From the NCBI RefSeq assembly GCF_000722775.1, contig NZ_JPFZ01000006.1, positions 93,830-157,829 on the forward strand: 64,000 bases of DNA, written 5' to 3'. This DNA is from Streptococcus mitis subsp. hohhotensis (GTDB taxonomy: Bacteria > Bacillota > Bacilli > Lactobacillales > Streptococcaceae). This document shows positions 47,758-59,227 of the stretch, piece by piece (the first letter of the stretch is position 1; each line of letters starts with the position of its first letter). The notes under the pieces are model-generated. The model made no database searches, was not told the DNA's origin, and saw nothing but the letters and a program-made list of their open reading frames with translations. Position numbers and translations under genes: made by a program.

Positions 47758-48657
47758 TTATTCCTTTTCAGCCAATTCTTTTCCTAGTTGGATGAGGTAA
47801 TCTTTCAAGTCATCTTTGACTTGTGGGTGCTTGAGGGCGTAGTCAATAGATGTTTTCATAAAGCCAAATTTATCCCCAACGTCGTAACGAGCTCCTGTAA
47901 ATTCACGGGCGAAAACACGTTGTGTTTTATTGAGAGTATCGATGGCATCGGTAAGTTGGATCTCATTTCCAGCACCAGGAGTTTGATTTTCTAAGATATC
48001 AAAAATCTCAGGTGTGAGAAGATAGCGTCCGATGATTGCCAAATCACTTGGAGCATCTTCGGGGGCTGGTTTTTCAACGAAAGTTTCGACACTATAGAGA
48101 CCATTAATCCCCTCACCTTGAGGAGCGATAACTCCATATGCTGAAACGTCTTCATGAGGTACAGGCATGACAGCAATGGTTGATGCGTGAGTCGTCTCGT
48201 AATCGTTCATCAATTGTTTTGTCAAAGGTATAGCGTGGTCATTTGTGATATCCATTAGGTCGTCACCCAGCATGACAACGAAGGGCTCATTCCCTACAAA
48301 AGCTTTTGCTTGTAAGACAGCATCTCCAAGACCACGAGGATGGCTTTGACGGATAAAGTGGAGGCGAATGCCAGTCGTTTCGTCTACTAATTTTAGCAAG
48401 TCGTTCTTGCCTTTTTCCTTAAGGTTGTACTCAAGCTCAAAGTTTGAGTCAAAGTGGTCTTCAATAGAACGTTTTGATTTACCAGTGACAACCAGAATAT
48501 CTTCAATACCTGATTTAAGGGCCTCTTCTACGATAAATTGGATAGTTGGTTTGTCTACAATTGGCAACATTTCTTTAGCAAGTGCTTTGGTTGCTGGTAA
48601 AAATCGAGTCCCGAGTCCAGCGGCAGGGATGACTGCCTTTCTAACTTTTGATGTCAT
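47758..48657 (-). CDS. galU: UTP-glucose-1-phosphate uridylyltransferase
   Basis: 299 residues. N-terminal [19 protein letters not shown] nucleotide motif, [29 protein letters not shown]. It makes UDP-glucose for capsule, glycolipid and teichoic acid. It follows gpsA by 21 nt, same operon. Confidence 0.96.
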   Translation of the reverse strand: MTSKVRKAVIPAAGLGTRFLPATKALAKEMLPIVDKPTIQFIVEEALKSGIEDILVVTGKSKRSIEDHFDSNFELEYNLKEKGKNDLLKLVDETTGIRLHFIRQSHPRGLGDAVLQAKAFVGNEPFVVMLGDDLMDITNDHAIPLTKQLMNDYETTHASTIAVMPVPHEDVSAYGVIAPQGEGINGLYSVETFVEKPAPEDAPSDLAIIGRYLLTPEIFDILENQTPGAGNEIQLTDAIDTLNKTQRVFAREFTGARYDVGDKFGFMKTSIDYALKHPQVKDDLKDYLIQLGKELAEKE

Positions 48658-48678
48658 AAGAATCCTTTCTTTAGAGGG

Positions 48679-49695
48679 TCAAGACCACTCATTTTCTGCT
48701 TTAAATTCATTGTTCATGATGTCATAAATGGCATCTTTAATATTGGTTCCGTGGTAAATAACTTGGTAAATGGCCTGTGTAATGGGCATATAGACTCCAA
48801 GTTCTTGCGCTAGTTCATAGGCTGCTCGAGTTGTTGAAATTCCTTCAATTACCATGCCCATATTGGCTTCGATATCAGCTAGGGATTCTCCACGACCAAG
48901 GGCATCTCCAGCTCTCCAGTTACGAGAGTGGATGGAAGTTCCCGTTACGATCAAATCTCCCACACCAGATAAGCCACTATAGGTCAATGGACTGGCCCCG
49001 AGTGCTACCCCTAAGCGGGTAATTTCTGCCAATCCTCGAGCGATGATGGCTGCCTTAGCGTTGTCACCAAATCCCAGACCATGTAAAGCTCCAGCACCGA
49101 CAGCGATAATGTTTTTAAGAGCACCGGCAGTTTCGACTCCAATAACATCCGTATTGGTATAAAGTCGGAAATAGTGATTACTAAAGAGCTCCTGAACGTA
49201 TTGAGCTGTTTGTAAATCTTTAGAAGCAGCAGTGATTAAAGTCAGGTCACGCACAATAGTCTCTTCTGCATGACTAGGCCCTGATACAACGACGATATCA
49301 CTACGGAGATGCTCAGGAATTTCTTCTTCAAGGATGGTTGATAATCGTTTATGGCTATCAGGTTCTAATCCCTTTGATGCGTGCATGATGATAGCCTTAT
49401 GATCCAAGGTTTGTGCAACTTGTTGGGCAACAAGTCGTGTCACTTTTGTTGGGACAACAAACAAAATCGCATCTACATCTTTTAATGCCTCTGCTAAGTC
49501 GGTGTAGGCGATAATATTTTCATCTAGAACGACATCTTTAAAGTAGTGTTTATTAGTATGATAGGTATTAATTTCATTGATTTGCTCGGGAAGATTTCCC
49601 CAAATACGTACCTCGTGTCCATTGTCATTTAAGACTTGTGAAAGGGCAGTTCCCCAAGAACCAGGCCCCAAGACGGCGATGGTTTGTTTTTTCAT
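48679..49695 (-). CDS. gpsA: Glycerol-3-phosphate dehydrogenase [NAD(P)+]
   Basis: 338 residues. Rossmann motif [46 protein letters not shown] (catalytic Lys region). It makes sn-glycerol-3-phosphate for lipids. An AGGAGGAAAGC-ATG start. Operon with galU. Confidence 0.96.
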   Translation of the reverse strand: MKKQTIAVLGPGSWGTALSQVLNDNGHEVRIWGNLPEQINEINTYHTNKHYFKDVVLDENIIAYTDLAEALKDVDAILFVVPTKVTRLVAQQVAQTLDHKAIIMHASKGLEPDSHKRLSTILEEEIPEHLRSDIVVVSGPSHAEETIVRDLTLITAASKDLQTAQYVQELFSNHYFRLYTNTDVIGVETAGALKNIIAVGAGALHGLGFGDNAKAAIIARGLAEITRLGVALGASPLTYSGLSGVGDLIVTGTSIHSRNWRAGDALGRGESLADIEANMGMVIEGISTTRAAYELAQELGVYMPITQAIYQVIYHGTNIKDAIYDIMNNEFKAENEWS

Positions 49696-49798
49696 GCTTT
49701 CCTCCTTGATAGAGTCCTTTCCATTATTCTATCATATTCTAGAGGATTTTGCACTTGCATTGCTGGGGAGTAGTGGCTTTGTTACTTGAAAAATACAC

Positions 49799-49840
49799 AA
49801 AAACCGAGACTCAGTATTAAACTCTTAGTCTCGGTTTTGA
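49799..49840. terminator. Bidirectional terminator
   Basis: AAAACCGAGACT pairs with AGTCTCGGTTTT. On the minus strand it terminates the 49864 gene. Confidence 0.8.
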
Positions 49841-49863
49841 TATTCCTTAAAGAATAGCTCGGT

Positions 49864-50109
49864 TTATTTCAATTGATCTGTAACGTCTTTTGATAGCAAC
49901 ATTCCCAGATGATAAGTTTTATTGATATATGCAATGACATCATTGATATTTTCAGTCGTTTGAATTTTCTCCTTGATGTCAGCCCTAAATGTTTCATCCT
50001 TCAAAAGTTGTTCTTGGTAGAGCCTTTGCAGTCTCTCCTTCTCGTACTTATTGAGCAGAAAAAGGAAAACCAAGCTAATCACAACGAGGATATAAGCATA
50101 TTGGCTCAT
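49864..50109 (-). CDS. Small membrane-anchored protein
   Basis: 81 residues from the ATG at 50109 (GGGAG, 8 nt). One membrane helix (YAYILVVISLVFLFLLN), then a charged helix with coiled-coil character (KYEKERLQRLYQEQLLKDE) and a small C-terminal part. An upstream in-frame extension would lie in unrelated sequence without an RBS. Function unknown. Confidence 0.65.
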   Translation of the reverse strand: MSQYAYILVVISLVFLFLLNKYEKERLQRLYQEQLLKDETFRADIKEKIQTTENINDVIAYINKTYHLGMLLSKDVTDQLK

Positions 50110-50611
50110 AGGAAATCTCCCTGTATGATAAAGAAGTAGTAGTGAGTAAATCGATTTAGAGAACCCAAAATAGCAGAACAAGCCAGCAAAACTTGATAAG
50201 ATTTTTGATAGACCTCTAAACCTAATTACGTATAGGATTTGGTCTTAGTTACTTAGACTGCTTTACAATCAAGTAACTTGAAGATTACGACATGAACCAA
50301 ACCAAATCGATATTATTGGGTTAGATGAATTAGTGAAGCGTTTAGGTAAGTATCTCTGGTTACGACGTAAAGAAACATAAATCGATAATATTTATGTTTC
50401 TTTACTAGTGAAGCGCCTAGCCAAATCTCCGACAGGATTTGGTCTTAATTACTTAGACTGCTTTTTAATCAAGTAACTTGAAGATTACGACATGAACCAA
50501 ACCAAATCGATATTATTTGGTTTGGTGAATTAGTGAAGCGTTTAGGCAATTCGCCATATAGCGATTGCCGTCAAGAGACTAGGAACTTTAGTTCCAGTCT
50601 CTTGTAACGAT
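50110..50611. repeat. Hairpin-repeat array between argS and the small gene
   Basis: Two copies of an about 116-bp unit at 50234-50349 and 50434-50549, exactly 200 bp apart and about 90% identical. Three hairpins have the apex CGATA(T/A)T: near 50300-50326 (imperfect), 50367-50405 (16-bp perfect stem) and 50496-50526 (12-bp perfect stem). Each is followed by TAGTGAAGCG (50331, 50406, 50531). A last hairpin (50573-50605) has stem CAAGAGACT/AGTCTCTTG. No protein gene. Confidence 0.7.
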
Positions 50612-52303
50612 TTACATCTTCTCTGGCGCTTCTACTCCAAGCAAGCGAAGGGCTTCTTTGAGAACGACTGCGGTTGCGTAGCTAAGGGCTAGACGGCTGT
50701 CGCGTTCTGGACTTTCATCCAAGATACGTGTATGTGCATAGTATTTGTTAAAGGCTTGAGCCAGGCTAATTGCAAATTTAGCAATGATAGAAGGTTCAAA
50801 GTTATCCGCTGCACGGTTGATAATACGTGGGAAGTCTTGGATGAGCTTGATGATTTCCCAGCTTTCAGTATCATTCAAGCTATAGTTACCAGCTGTTTCT
50901 GGTTTGAAATCGGCTTTGCGTAAGATAGATTGGATACGAGCGTAGGCATATTGAACGTAAGGTCCAGTTTCACCCTCGAAGGATACCATGGTCTCTAGGT
51001 CGAAGTCATATCCATTTGTACGGTCGGTTTTGAGGTCATAGAATTTAATGGCTCCAACCCCAACAGCATGGGCTACCTGATCTTTATTTTCAAGTTCAGG
51101 ATTTTTAGCTTCGATTTGGGCCTTGGCACGGCTAACTGCCTCTGCAACAGTAGGCTCTAGCAAGATGACATTCCCTTTACGAGTAGAGAGTTTCTTCCCT
51201 TCTTTTGTAACCAGACCAAAAGGAACGTGGGTAATGTCGTCACTCCAGTCGTAACCCATCTCTTGCAAGACAGCTTTGAGTTGTTTAAAGTGGGCAGATT
51301 GCTCTTGACCAACGACGTAGATAGATTTAGCAAATTGGTATTCATTTTTACGGTAGAGGGCTGCAGCTAGATCACGTGTGATATAGAGAGTTGCTCCATC
51401 AGATTTCTTGATAAGGGCTGGATGTTCGATTCCATATTTTTCAAGATTCACAACTTGGGCACCTTCTGATTCAACAAGAAGCCCTTTTTCAGAAAGAATG
51501 TCTACAACTGCATCCATCTTATCGTTGTAGAAGGCTTCTCCATTGTAGCTGTCAAATTCGACTTGCAATTCATTGTAAAGGCGGTTAAATTCCACCAAAC
51601 TTTCATCACGGAACCATTGCCAAAGTGCGAGAGCTTCCTCGTCTCCATTTTCAAGTTTACGGAACCATTCGCGTGCTTCTTCATCCAAGCTAGGGTCATT
51701 TTCAGCTTCAGCGTTGATGCGGACATAGAGTTTAAGAAGTTCATCGATTGGATGAGCTTTTACAGCTTCTTCGTCGCCCCATTTTTTGTAGGCAACAATC
51801 AACATCCCAAACTGTTTACCCCAGTCTCCCAAATGGTTGACCTTGACTGTTTGATAACCGATTTTTTGGAAAATATGTGACAAGCTATCTCCGATAACAG
51901 TCGAGCGCAGGTGACCGATAGAAAATGGTTTAGCGATATTTGGGCTAGACATGTCGATAACAACATTTTCTTGTTTGCCAATAGTTTGGTCAGCATAGTG
52001 TTCTTTTTCAGTGATAACAGCTTGCAATACTTGAGCAGAAATGGCAGATTTATCAAGGAAAAAGTTAACGTAAGGTCCTGTTGCGACAACCTTTTCAAAG
52101 GCTTGGCTGTTAATTTTTTCAGCCAGTTCAGCAGCAATCATTTGAGGTGACTTACGTTCGACTTTTGCAAGTGAAAAAGCAGGGAAAGCAATGTCTCCCA
52201 TTTCTGAGTTTTTAGGGGTTTCCAGTAAATTTAAAATAGCCTCTTGGTCTAGGCTATCAATGATGCTAGCCAATTCGCTAGCAATCAATTCTTTTGTATT
52301 CAT
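50612..52303 (-). CDS. argS: Arginyl-tRNA synthetase
   Basis: 563 residues, class I. Arg-type N-terminal domain (1-110), HIGH-equivalent [22 protein letters not shown]-equivalent region [12 protein letters not shown], and a C-terminal anticodon-binding domain ending [10 protein letters not shown]. It charges tRNA-Arg. Divergent from argR, with AAGGAGCTC RBS. Confidence 0.97.
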   Translation of the reverse strand: MNTKELIASELASIIDSLDQEAILNLLETPKNSEMGDIAFPAFSLAKVERKSPQMIAAELAEKINSQAFEKVVATGPYVNFFLDKSAISAQVLQAVITEKEHYADQTIGKQENVVIDMSSPNIAKPFSIGHLRSTVIGDSLSHIFQKIGYQTVKVNHLGDWGKQFGMLIVAYKKWGDEEAVKAHPIDELLKLYVRINAEAENDPSLDEEAREWFRKLENGDEEALALWQWFRDESLVEFNRLYNELQVEFDSYNGEAFYNDKMDAVVDILSEKGLLVESEGAQVVNLEKYGIEHPALIKKSDGATLYITRDLAAALYRKNEYQFAKSIYVVGQEQSAHFKQLKAVLQEMGYDWSDDITHVPFGLVTKEGKKLSTRKGNVILLEPTVAEAVSRAKAQIEAKNPELENKDQVAHAVGVGAIKFYDLKTDRTNGYDFDLETMVSFEGETGPYVQYAYARIQSILRKADFKPETAGNYSLNDTESWEIIKLIQDFPRIINRAADNFEPSIIAKFAISLAQAFNKYYAHTRILDESPERDSRLALSYATAVVLKEALRLLGVEAPEKM

Positions 52304-52386
52304 TAAGAGCTCCTTTTTGGACTTTTCTACTATTTTATCACAATTTTAAAGAAAGAAGAAAAAATTTTTGAAATCTCCTATTTTTT

Positions 52387-52438
52387 TGGTATAATATAGT
52401 TATAAAAATAGTTATAAATATTCACATAAGAGGATTTT
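52387..52438 (+). promoter_or_regulatory. argR promoter with possible ARG boxes
   Basis: TGG-TATAAT at 52387-52395, then two AGTTATAAA repeats and an ATATTCACAT sequence, which resemble ArgR boxes. Autoregulation is plausible; binding is not shown. Confidence 0.5.
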
Positions 52439-52885
52439 ATGAGAAAAAGAGATCGTCATCAGTTAATAAAAAAAATGATTACTGAGGAGAAATTAAGTAC
52501 ACAAAAAGAAATTCAAGATCGGTTGGAGGCGCACAATGTTTTTGTGACGCAAACAACCTTGTCTCGTGATTTGCGCGAAATTGGCTTGACCAAGGTCAAG
52601 AAAAATGATATGGTGTATTATGTACTAGCAAATGAGACAGAAAAGATTGATTTGGTGGAATTTTTGTCTCATCATTTAGAAGGTGTTGCGAGAGCAGAGT
52701 TTACCTTGGTGCTTCATACCAAACTGGGAGAAGCCTCTGTTTTGGCAAATATTGTAGATGCAAACAAGGATGAATGGATTTTAGGAACAGTTGCTGGTGC
52801 CAATACCTTATTGGTCATTTGTCGAGACCAGCACGTTGCCAAACTCATGGAAGATCGTTTGCTAGATTTGATGAAAGATAAGTAA
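52439..52885 (+). CDS. argR: Arginine repressor ArgR
   Basis: 148 residues. N-terminal winged helix ([36 protein letters not shown]) and a C-terminal hexamerisation/arginine-binding domain ([17 protein letters not shown]). It regulates arginine genes; adjacent argS may be a target. Followed by mutS after a terminator. Confidence 0.94.
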   Translation: MRKRDRHQLIKKMITEEKLSTQKEIQDRLEAHNVFVTQTTLSRDLREIGLTKVKKNDMVYYVLANETEKIDLVEFLSHHLEGVARAEFTLVLHTKLGEASVLANIVDANKDEWILGTVAGANTLLVICRDQHVAKLMEDRLLDLMKDK

Positions 52886-52917
52886 GGTCTTGGGAGTTGC
52901 TCTCAAGACTTATTTTT
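52884..52917 (+). terminator. argR terminator
   Basis: AAGGTCTTGGGAG pairs with CTCTCAAGACTT, then T-rich. Confidence 0.65.
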
Positions 52918-52935
52918 GACAAGGAGAGACGGAAA

Positions 52936-55470
52936 ATGGCGACAGAAAAGCTATCACCCGGCATGCAACAGTATGTGGATATAAAAAAGCAATATCCAGA
53001 TGCTTTTTTGCTCTTTCGGATGGGTGATTTTTATGAATTATTTTATGAGGATGCGGTCAATGCTGCGCAGATTCTGGAAATTTCCTTAACGAGTCGCAAC
53101 AAGAATGCCGATAATCCGATCCCTATGGCGGGTGTTCCCTATCATTCTGCCCAACAGTACATTGATGTCTTGATTGAGCAGGGTTATAAGGTGGCTATCG
53201 CAGAGCAGATGGAAGATCCTAAGCAAGCAGTTGGGGTTGTGAAACGAGAGGTTGTTCAGGTTATTACGCCAGGGACAGTGGTCGATAGTAGTAAGCCGGA
53301 TAGTCAGAACAATTTCTTGGTTGCTATAGACCGTGATGGCAGTCAATTTGGCTTAGCTTATATGGACCTAGTGACGGGTGACTTTTATGTGACAGGTCTT
53401 TTGGATTTCACGCTGGTTTGTGGGGAAATCCGTAACCTCAAGGCGCGCGAAGTGGTGTTGGGTTATGACTTGTCTGAGGAAGAAGAACAAATCCTTAGTC
53501 GTCAGATGAATCTAGTGCTTTCCTATGAAAAAGAAGGCTTTGAAGACCTTCATTTACTGGATTCACGATTGGCACCTGTGGAGCAAGCGGCATCTAGTAA
53601 GCTACTCCAGTATGTTCATCGGACTCAGATGAGGGAATTGAACCACCTCAAGCCTGTTATCCGCTATGAAATCAAAGATTACTTGCAGATGGATTATGCG
53701 ACCAAGGCTAGTCTGGATTTGGTTGAAAATGCCCGTTCAGGCAAGAAGCAAGGCAGTCTTTTTTGGCTTTTGGATGAAACCAAGACGGCTATGGGCATGC
53801 GTCTCTTGCGTTCTTGGATTCATCGCCCCTTGATTGATAAGGAACGAATCATCCAACGTCAAGAAGTGGTGCAGGTCTTTCTCGACCATTTCTTTGAGCG
53901 TAGTGATTTGACAGACAGTCTCAAGGGAGTTTATGATATCGAACGATTGGCTAGTCGGGTTTCTTTTGGCAAAACCAATCCCAAGGATCTCTTGCAGCTG
54001 GCGACCACCTTATCTAGTGTGCCACGAATTCGTGCGATTTTAGAAGGTATGGAGCAACCTGCTCTAGCCTATCTCATCACACAACTAGATGCTATTCCAG
54101 AGTTGGAGAGTTTGATTAGCGCAGCGATTGCTCCTGAAGCCCCTCATGTGATTACAGATGGGGGCATTATCCGTACGGGATTTGACGATACCTTAGACAA
54201 GTACCGTCGTGTGCTCAGAGAAGGGACTAGCTGGATTGCTGAGATTGAAGCAAAGGAGCGAGAAAACTCTGGTATCAGTACGCTCAAGATTGACTACAAT
54301 AAAAAGGATGGCTACTATTTTCATGTGACCAATTCACAACTGGGAAATGTTCCAGCTCACTTTTTCCGCAAGGCGACGCTGAAAAACTCGGAACGCTTTG
54401 GAACTGAAGAATTAGCCCGTATCGAGGGCGATATGCTGGAGGCGCGTGAGAAGTCAGCCAACCTAGAGTACGAAATTTTTATGCGTATTCGTGAAGAGGT
54501 CAGCAAGTACATCCAACGTTTACAAGCTCTAGCCCAAGGAATTGCGACAGTTGATGTCCTGCAAAGTCTCGCAGTTGTTGCTGAAACCCAGCATTTGATT
54601 CGACCTGAATTCGGAGATGATTCGCGAATTGATATCCAGAAAGGGCGCCATGCTGTTGTTGAAAAGGTCATGGGGGCTCAGACCTATATTCCCAATACGA
54701 TTCAGATGGCAAAAGATACCAGTATTCAACTGATTACAGGACCAAACATGAGTGGGAAGTCAACCTACATGCGTCAGTTAGCCATGACGGCGATAATGGC
54801 CCAGATGGGTTCCTATGTACCGGCAGAAAGCGCCCGTTTACCGATTTTTGATGCGATTTTTACCCGTATCGGAGCAGCAGATGACTTGGTTTCAGGCCAG
54901 TCAACCTTTATGGTGGAGATGATGGAGGCCAACAATGCCATTTCGCATGCGACCAAGAATTCTCTCATTCTCTTTGATGAGTTAGGTCGTGGAACTGCAA
55001 CTTATGACGGGATGGCTCTTGCTCAGTCCATCATTGAATACATCCATGAACATATCGGAGCCAAGACCCTCTTTGCGACCCACTACCATGAGTTGACTAG
55101 TCTGGAGTCTAGTTTACAACACTTGGTTAATGTCCACGTGGCAACCTTGGAGCAGGATGGACAGGTCACTTTCCTTCACAAGATTGAACCAGGCCCAGCT
55201 GACAAATCCTACGGTATCCATGTTGCCAAGATTGCTGGTTTGCCAGCAGACCTTTTAGCAAGGGCGGATAAGATTTTGACTCAGTTAGAGAGTCAGGGTA
55301 CAGAAAGTCCTGCTCCCATGAGGCAAACAAGTGATGTCACTGAACAGATTTCACTCTTTGATACGGCAGAAGAGCATCCTATCCTAGCAGAATTGTCTAA
55401 ACTGGATGTTTACAATATGACACCTATGCAGGCTATGAATGTCTTGGTCGAGTTAAAACAAAAATTATAA
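52936..55470 (+). CDS. mutS: DNA mismatch repair protein MutS (HexA)
   Basis: 844 residues from the ATG at 52936 (AAGGAGAGACGG). Mismatch-recognition motif [14 protein letters not shown], lever and core domains (260-580), ATPase Walker [32 protein letters not shown], and a C-terminal helix-turn-helix/dimer tail. Called hexA in pneumococcus. Confidence 0.97.
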   Translation: MATEKLSPGMQQYVDIKKQYPDAFLLFRMGDFYELFYEDAVNAAQILEISLTSRNKNADNPIPMAGVPYHSAQQYIDVLIEQGYKVAIAEQMEDPKQAVGVVKREVVQVITPGTVVDSSKPDSQNNFLVAIDRDGSQFGLAYMDLVTGDFYVTGLLDFTLVCGEIRNLKAREVVLGYDLSEEEEQILSRQMNLVLSYEKEGFEDLHLLDSRLAPVEQAASSKLLQYVHRTQMRELNHLKPVIRYEIKDYLQMDYATKASLDLVENARSGKKQGSLFWLLDETKTAMGMRLLRSWIHRPLIDKERIIQRQEVVQVFLDHFFERSDLTDSLKGVYDIERLASRVSFGKTNPKDLLQLATTLSSVPRIRAILEGMEQPALAYLITQLDAIPELESLISAAIAPEAPHVITDGGIIRTGFDDTLDKYRRVLREGTSWIAEIEAKERENSGISTLKIDYNKKDGYYFHVTNSQLGNVPAHFFRKATLKNSERFGTEELARIEGDMLEAREKSANLEYEIFMRIREEVSKYIQRLQALAQGIATVDVLQSLAVVAETQHLIRPEFGDDSRIDIQKGRHAVVEKVMGAQTYIPNTIQMAKDTSIQLITGPNMSGKSTYMRQLAMTAIMAQMGSYVPAESARLPIFDAIFTRIGAADDLVSGQSTFMVEMMEANNAISHATKNSLILFDELGRGTATYDGMALAQSIIEYIHEHIGAKTLFATHYHELTSLESSLQHLVNVHVATLEQDGQVTFLHKIEPGPADKSYGIHVAKIAGLPADLLARADKILTQLESQGTESPAPMRQTSDVTEQISLFDTAEEHPILAELSKLDVYNMTPMQAMNVLVELKQKL

Positions 55471-55562
55471 AGAATGAATGACTTGTCATTCTAGCTGTAT
55501 CAAGAAGACTTCTTTGACAAGTTCCCACTTTTTTGCTAGAATAACATCACACAAACAGAATG

Positions 55563-55604
55563 AAAAGGAGCTGACGCATTGTCGCTCCCTTTTGTCTATT
55601 TTTT
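55563..55604 (+). terminator. Attenuator-like terminator in the patA leader
   Basis: AAAAGGAGC pairs with GCTCCCTTTT (one bulge), followed by T-rich sequence, 12 nt before patA. Terminators at this place are known to affect patAB expression. Confidence 0.7.
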
Positions 55605-55615
55605 AAGGAGAAAGT

Positions 55616-57322
55616 ATGCTGATTCAGAAAATAAAAACCTACAAGTGGCAGGCCTTGGCTTCGCTTCTGATGACAGGCTTGATGGTTGCTAGTTCACTTT
55701 TGCAACCGCGTTATCTGCAGGAAGTCTTAGACGCCCTCCTTGCTGGAAAATATGAAGCTATTTATAGTATCGGGGCTTGGTTGATTGGTGTGGCCTTGGT
55801 CGGTCTGGTTGCTGGTGGGCTCAATGTTGTCCTCGCAGCCTATATTGCCCAAGGAGTTTCATCTGACCTTCGGGAGGACGCCTTCCGTAAAATCCAAACC
55901 TTTTCTTATGCCAATATTGAACAATTTAATGCGGGAAATCTAGTCGTTCGAATGACAAATGATATCAACCAGATTCAGAACGTGGTCATGATGACCTTCC
56001 AAATTCTTTTCAGACTTCCCCTCTTGTTCATCGGTTCCTTTATCCTGGCGGTTCAAACCCTGCCTTCTCTGTGGTGGGTAATTGTTCTCATGGTAGTCTT
56101 GATTTTTGGTTTGACTGCTGTCATGATGGGGATGATGGGTCCTCGTTTTGCCAAGTTTCAAACCCTTCTTGAACGCATCAATGCTATTGCTAAAGAAAAT
56201 CTGCGCGGTGTTCGTGTGGTCAAGTCCTTTGTCCAAGAAAAAGAGCAGTTTGCAAAGTTTACGGAAGTCTCAGACGAGCTTCTTGGTCAAAACCTTTACA
56301 TTGGGTATGCCTTTTCAGTAGTGGAACCCTTTATGATGTTGGTTGGTTACGGGGCGGTCTTCCTTTCTATTTGGCTAGTTGCTGGGATGGTTCAGTCGGA
56401 TCCGTCAGTTGTTGGCTCCATTGCTTCCTTTGTCAATTACCTAAGCCAGATTATTTTTACCATTGTTATGGTTGGATTTTTGGGAAATTCTGTCAGTCGT
56501 GCTATGATTTCCATGCGTCGTATTCGAGAAATTCTGGACGCAGAGCCAGCCATGACCTTCAAGGATGTCCCAGATGAAGAGTTGGTCGGAAGTCTTAGCT
56601 TTGAAAATGTGACCTTTACCTATCCAATGGACAAGGAACCGATGCTGAAAGATGTGAGCTTTACTATTGAACCTGGTCAGATGGTTGGTGTCGTTGGAGC
56701 GACTGGTGCAGGAAAATCAACCTTGGCTCAATTGATTCCACGTCTCTTTGATCCACAGGAAGGGGCTATCAAAATCGGAGGGAAGGATATTCGAGAAGTG
56801 AGTGAAGGAACCTTGCGTAAAACTGTTTCTATCGTTCTTCAACGTGCCATTCTCTTTAGTGGAACGATTGCAGATAACTTGAGACAGGGTAAGGGAGATG
56901 CTACTCTATTTGAAATGGAACGCGCAGCTAATATTGCCCAAGCCAGTGAATTCATTCATCGTATGGAGAAAACCTTTGAAAGTCCAGTTGAGGAACGGGG
57001 AACCAATTTCTCAGGTGGGCAAAAACAAAGGATGTCGATTGCGCGTGGGATTGTCAGCAATCCACGTATTCTGATTTTTGACGATTCGACCTCGGCCTTG
57101 GATGCCAAGTCAGAGCGCCTAGTGCAAGAAGCCTTGAATAAGGACTTGAAGGGAACAACAACCATTATCATCGCGCAAAAGATTAGCTCGGTTGTTCATG
57201 CAGATAAAATCTTGGTTCTAGACCAAGGACGATTGATTGGTCAAGGTACGCATGCAGACTTGGTTGCCAACAATGCCGTTTACCGTGAAATCTATGAAAC
57301 ACAGAAAGGAAAGGAGGAGTAA
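55616..57322 (+). CDS. patA: ABC multidrug exporter half PatA
   Basis: 568 residues: six membrane helices (about 1-310), then a nucleotide-binding domain with Walker A VVGATGAGKST, signature NFSGGQKQ and Walker B ILIFDDSTS. The catalytic Glu after Walker B is Asp, and the H-loop His is Gln (IIIAQKISS), the pattern of the degenerate half in heterodimeric exporters. With PatB it exports fluoroquinolones and dyes. AAGGAGAAAGT start. Confidence 0.94.
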   Translation: MLIQKIKTYKWQALASLLMTGLMVASSLLQPRYLQEVLDALLAGKYEAIYSIGAWLIGVALVGLVAGGLNVVLAAYIAQGVSSDLREDAFRKIQTFSYANIEQFNAGNLVVRMTNDINQIQNVVMMTFQILFRLPLLFIGSFILAVQTLPSLWWVIVLMVVLIFGLTAVMMGMMGPRFAKFQTLLERINAIAKENLRGVRVVKSFVQEKEQFAKFTEVSDELLGQNLYIGYAFSVVEPFMMLVGYGAVFLSIWLVAGMVQSDPSVVGSIASFVNYLSQIIFTIVMVGFLGNSVSRAMISMRRIREILDAEPAMTFKDVPDEELVGSLSFENVTFTYPMDKEPMLKDVSFTIEPGQMVGVVGATGAGKSTLAQLIPRLFDPQEGAIKIGGKDIREVSEGTLRKTVSIVLQRAILFSGTIADNLRQGKGDATLFEMERAANIAQASEFIHRMEKTFESPVEERGTNFSGGQKQRMSIARGIVSNPRILIFDDSTSALDAKSERLVQEALNKDLKGTTTIIIAQKISSVVHADKILVLDQGRLIGQGTHADLVANNAVYREIYETQKGKEE

Positions 57323-57323
57323 A

Positions 57324-59090
57324 ATGAAGACAGTTCAATTTTTTTGGAATTATTTTAAAGTCTATAAGCTATCATTTGTAGTTGTTATCCTGATGATTGT
57401 TCTGGCAACTCTTGCCCAAGCCCTCTTTCCGGTCTTTTCTGGACAAGCAGTGACGCAGTTAGCTAATTTAGTTCAAGCTTATCAAGATGGCAATCCAGAA
57501 CTTGTTTGGCAAAGTCTATCAGGAATCATGGTCAATCTTGGACTGCTGGTTTTGGTTCTATTTATCTCTAGTGTCATATACATGTGTCTTATGACGCGCG
57601 TGATTGCAGAATCGACCAACGAGATGCGCAAAGGCCTATTTGGGAAGCTTGCGCGATTGACGGTTTCATTCTTTGACCGCCGACAAGATGGCGATATCCT
57701 GTCTCGTTTTACCAGTGATTTGGATAATATCCTCCAAGCCTTTAACGAGAGCTTGATTCAGGTCATGAGCAATATTGTTTTATATATCGGTCTGATTCTT
57801 GTCATGTTTTCGAGAAATGTGACGCTGGCCCTCATCACCATTGCCAGCACACCAGTGGCCTTCCTTATGCTGATTTTTATTGTAAAAATGGCCCGCAAAT
57901 ACACCAACATCCAGCAAAAAGAGGTAGGGAAGCTCAACGCCTATATGGACGAGAGTATTTCAGGCCAAAAAGCTGTCATTGTGCAAGGAATTCAAGAGGA
58001 TATGATGGCAGGATTTCTTGAGCAAAATGAGCGCGTGCGCAAGGCGACCTTTAAAGGAAGAATGTTCTCAGGAATTCTTTTCCCTGTCATGAATGGCATG
58101 AGTCTGGTTAATACAGCCATCGTCATCTTTGCTGGTTCAGCTGTACTTTTGAATGATAAGACTATTGAAACAAGTACCGCCCTAGGTTTGATTGTTATGT
58201 TTGCCCAATTTTCACAGCAGTACTACCAGCCTATTATCCAAGTTGCGGCAAGTTGGGGAAGCCTTCAGCTAGCCTTTACAGGTGCTGAACGGATTCAGGA
58301 AATGTTTGACGCAGAGGAAGAAATCCGACCTGAAAAGGCTCCAATCTTCACTAAGTTGCAAGAAGGTGTTGAAATCAGTCATATTGATTTTTCATACTTA
58401 CCTGATAAACCTATTTTGAAAGATGTCAGCATTTCTGCCCCTAAAGGTCAGATGACAGCAGTTGTTGGTCCGACTGGGTCAGGGAAAACGACTATTATGA
58501 ACCTCATCAATCGCTTTTATGATGTTGATGCTGGTGGTATTTATTTTGACGGCAAAGACATCCGTGACTATGATTTAGATAGCCTCAGAAGCAAGGTGGG
58601 GATTGTCTTGCAAGATTCGGTCTTGTTTAGTGGAACGATTCGAGACAATATCCGTTTCGGTGTGCCAGATGCTAGTCAAGAAATGGTTGAGGTAGCAGCC
58701 AAGGCAACCCACATTCACGACTATATCGAAAGCTTACCTGATAAATACGATACTCTTATAGATGATGATCAGAGCATCTTCTCAACAGGACAGAAACAAT
58801 TGATTTCTATCGCTCGAACCCTGATGACAGATCCAGAAGTTCTTATTCTAGATGAAGCCACTTCAAACGTAGATACGGTGACAGAAAGCAAGATTCAGCA
58901 TGCCATGGAGGCAGTTGTAGCAGGCAGAACCAGTTTTGTTATTGCCCATCGTTTGAAGACCATCCTTAATGCAGACCAGATTATTGTCCTTAAAGATGGA
59001 GAGGTCATTGAACGTGGTAACCACCATGAACTCTTGAAGCTAGGTGGATTCTATTCAGAACTCTATCACAATCAATTTGTTTTCGAATAA
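57324..59090 (+). CDS. patB: ABC multidrug exporter half PatB
   Basis: 588 residues from the ATG at 57324 (AAGGAGGAGTAAA). Six membrane helices, Walker A VVGPTGSGKTT, Walker B LILDEATS with the Glu, and H-loop FVIAHRL. The signature is the altered IFSTGQKQ. So one ATP site joins PatB's intact Walker residues with PatA's SGGQ, and the other is degenerate, typical of asymmetric heterodimers. Confidence 0.94.
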   Translation: MKTVQFFWNYFKVYKLSFVVVILMIVLATLAQALFPVFSGQAVTQLANLVQAYQDGNPELVWQSLSGIMVNLGLLVLVLFISSVIYMCLMTRVIAESTNEMRKGLFGKLARLTVSFFDRRQDGDILSRFTSDLDNILQAFNESLIQVMSNIVLYIGLILVMFSRNVTLALITIASTPVAFLMLIFIVKMARKYTNIQQKEVGKLNAYMDESISGQKAVIVQGIQEDMMAGFLEQNERVRKATFKGRMFSGILFPVMNGMSLVNTAIVIFAGSAVLLNDKTIETSTALGLIVMFAQFSQQYYQPIIQVAASWGSLQLAFTGAERIQEMFDAEEEIRPEKAPIFTKLQEGVEISHIDFSYLPDKPILKDVSISAPKGQMTAVVGPTGSGKTTIMNLINRFYDVDAGGIYFDGKDIRDYDLDSLRSKVGIVLQDSVLFSGTIRDNIRFGVPDASQEMVEVAAKATHIHDYIESLPDKYDTLIDDDQSIFSTGQKQLISIARTLMTDPEVLILDEATSNVDTVTESKIQHAMEAVVAGRTSFVIAHRLKTILNADQIIVLKDGEVIERGNHHELLKLGGFYSELYHNQFVFE

Positions 59091-59123
59091 GAAAGAAGTT
59101 GTCCTATGTGGGCAGCTTTTTCT
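59090..59123 (+). terminator. patAB terminator
   Basis: AAGTTGTCC-tatgt-GGGCAGCTT with G-T pairs, then T-rich. Confidence 0.55.
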
Positions 59124-59227
59124 TGTCCATAAAAAATTTTTATCACAGCCTTAAAAAAACATATTAGACGAAAGTCATTTTGAGTGCTATGATAGGACTA
59201 TCGTTAATATTCGAAAGGAGAGACATC

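Noticed and set aside
55482-55503. AGAATGA...TCATTCT hairpin after mutS as a terminator
   Set aside because: The stem is short and not followed by a T run; the stronger hairpin is in the patA leader.
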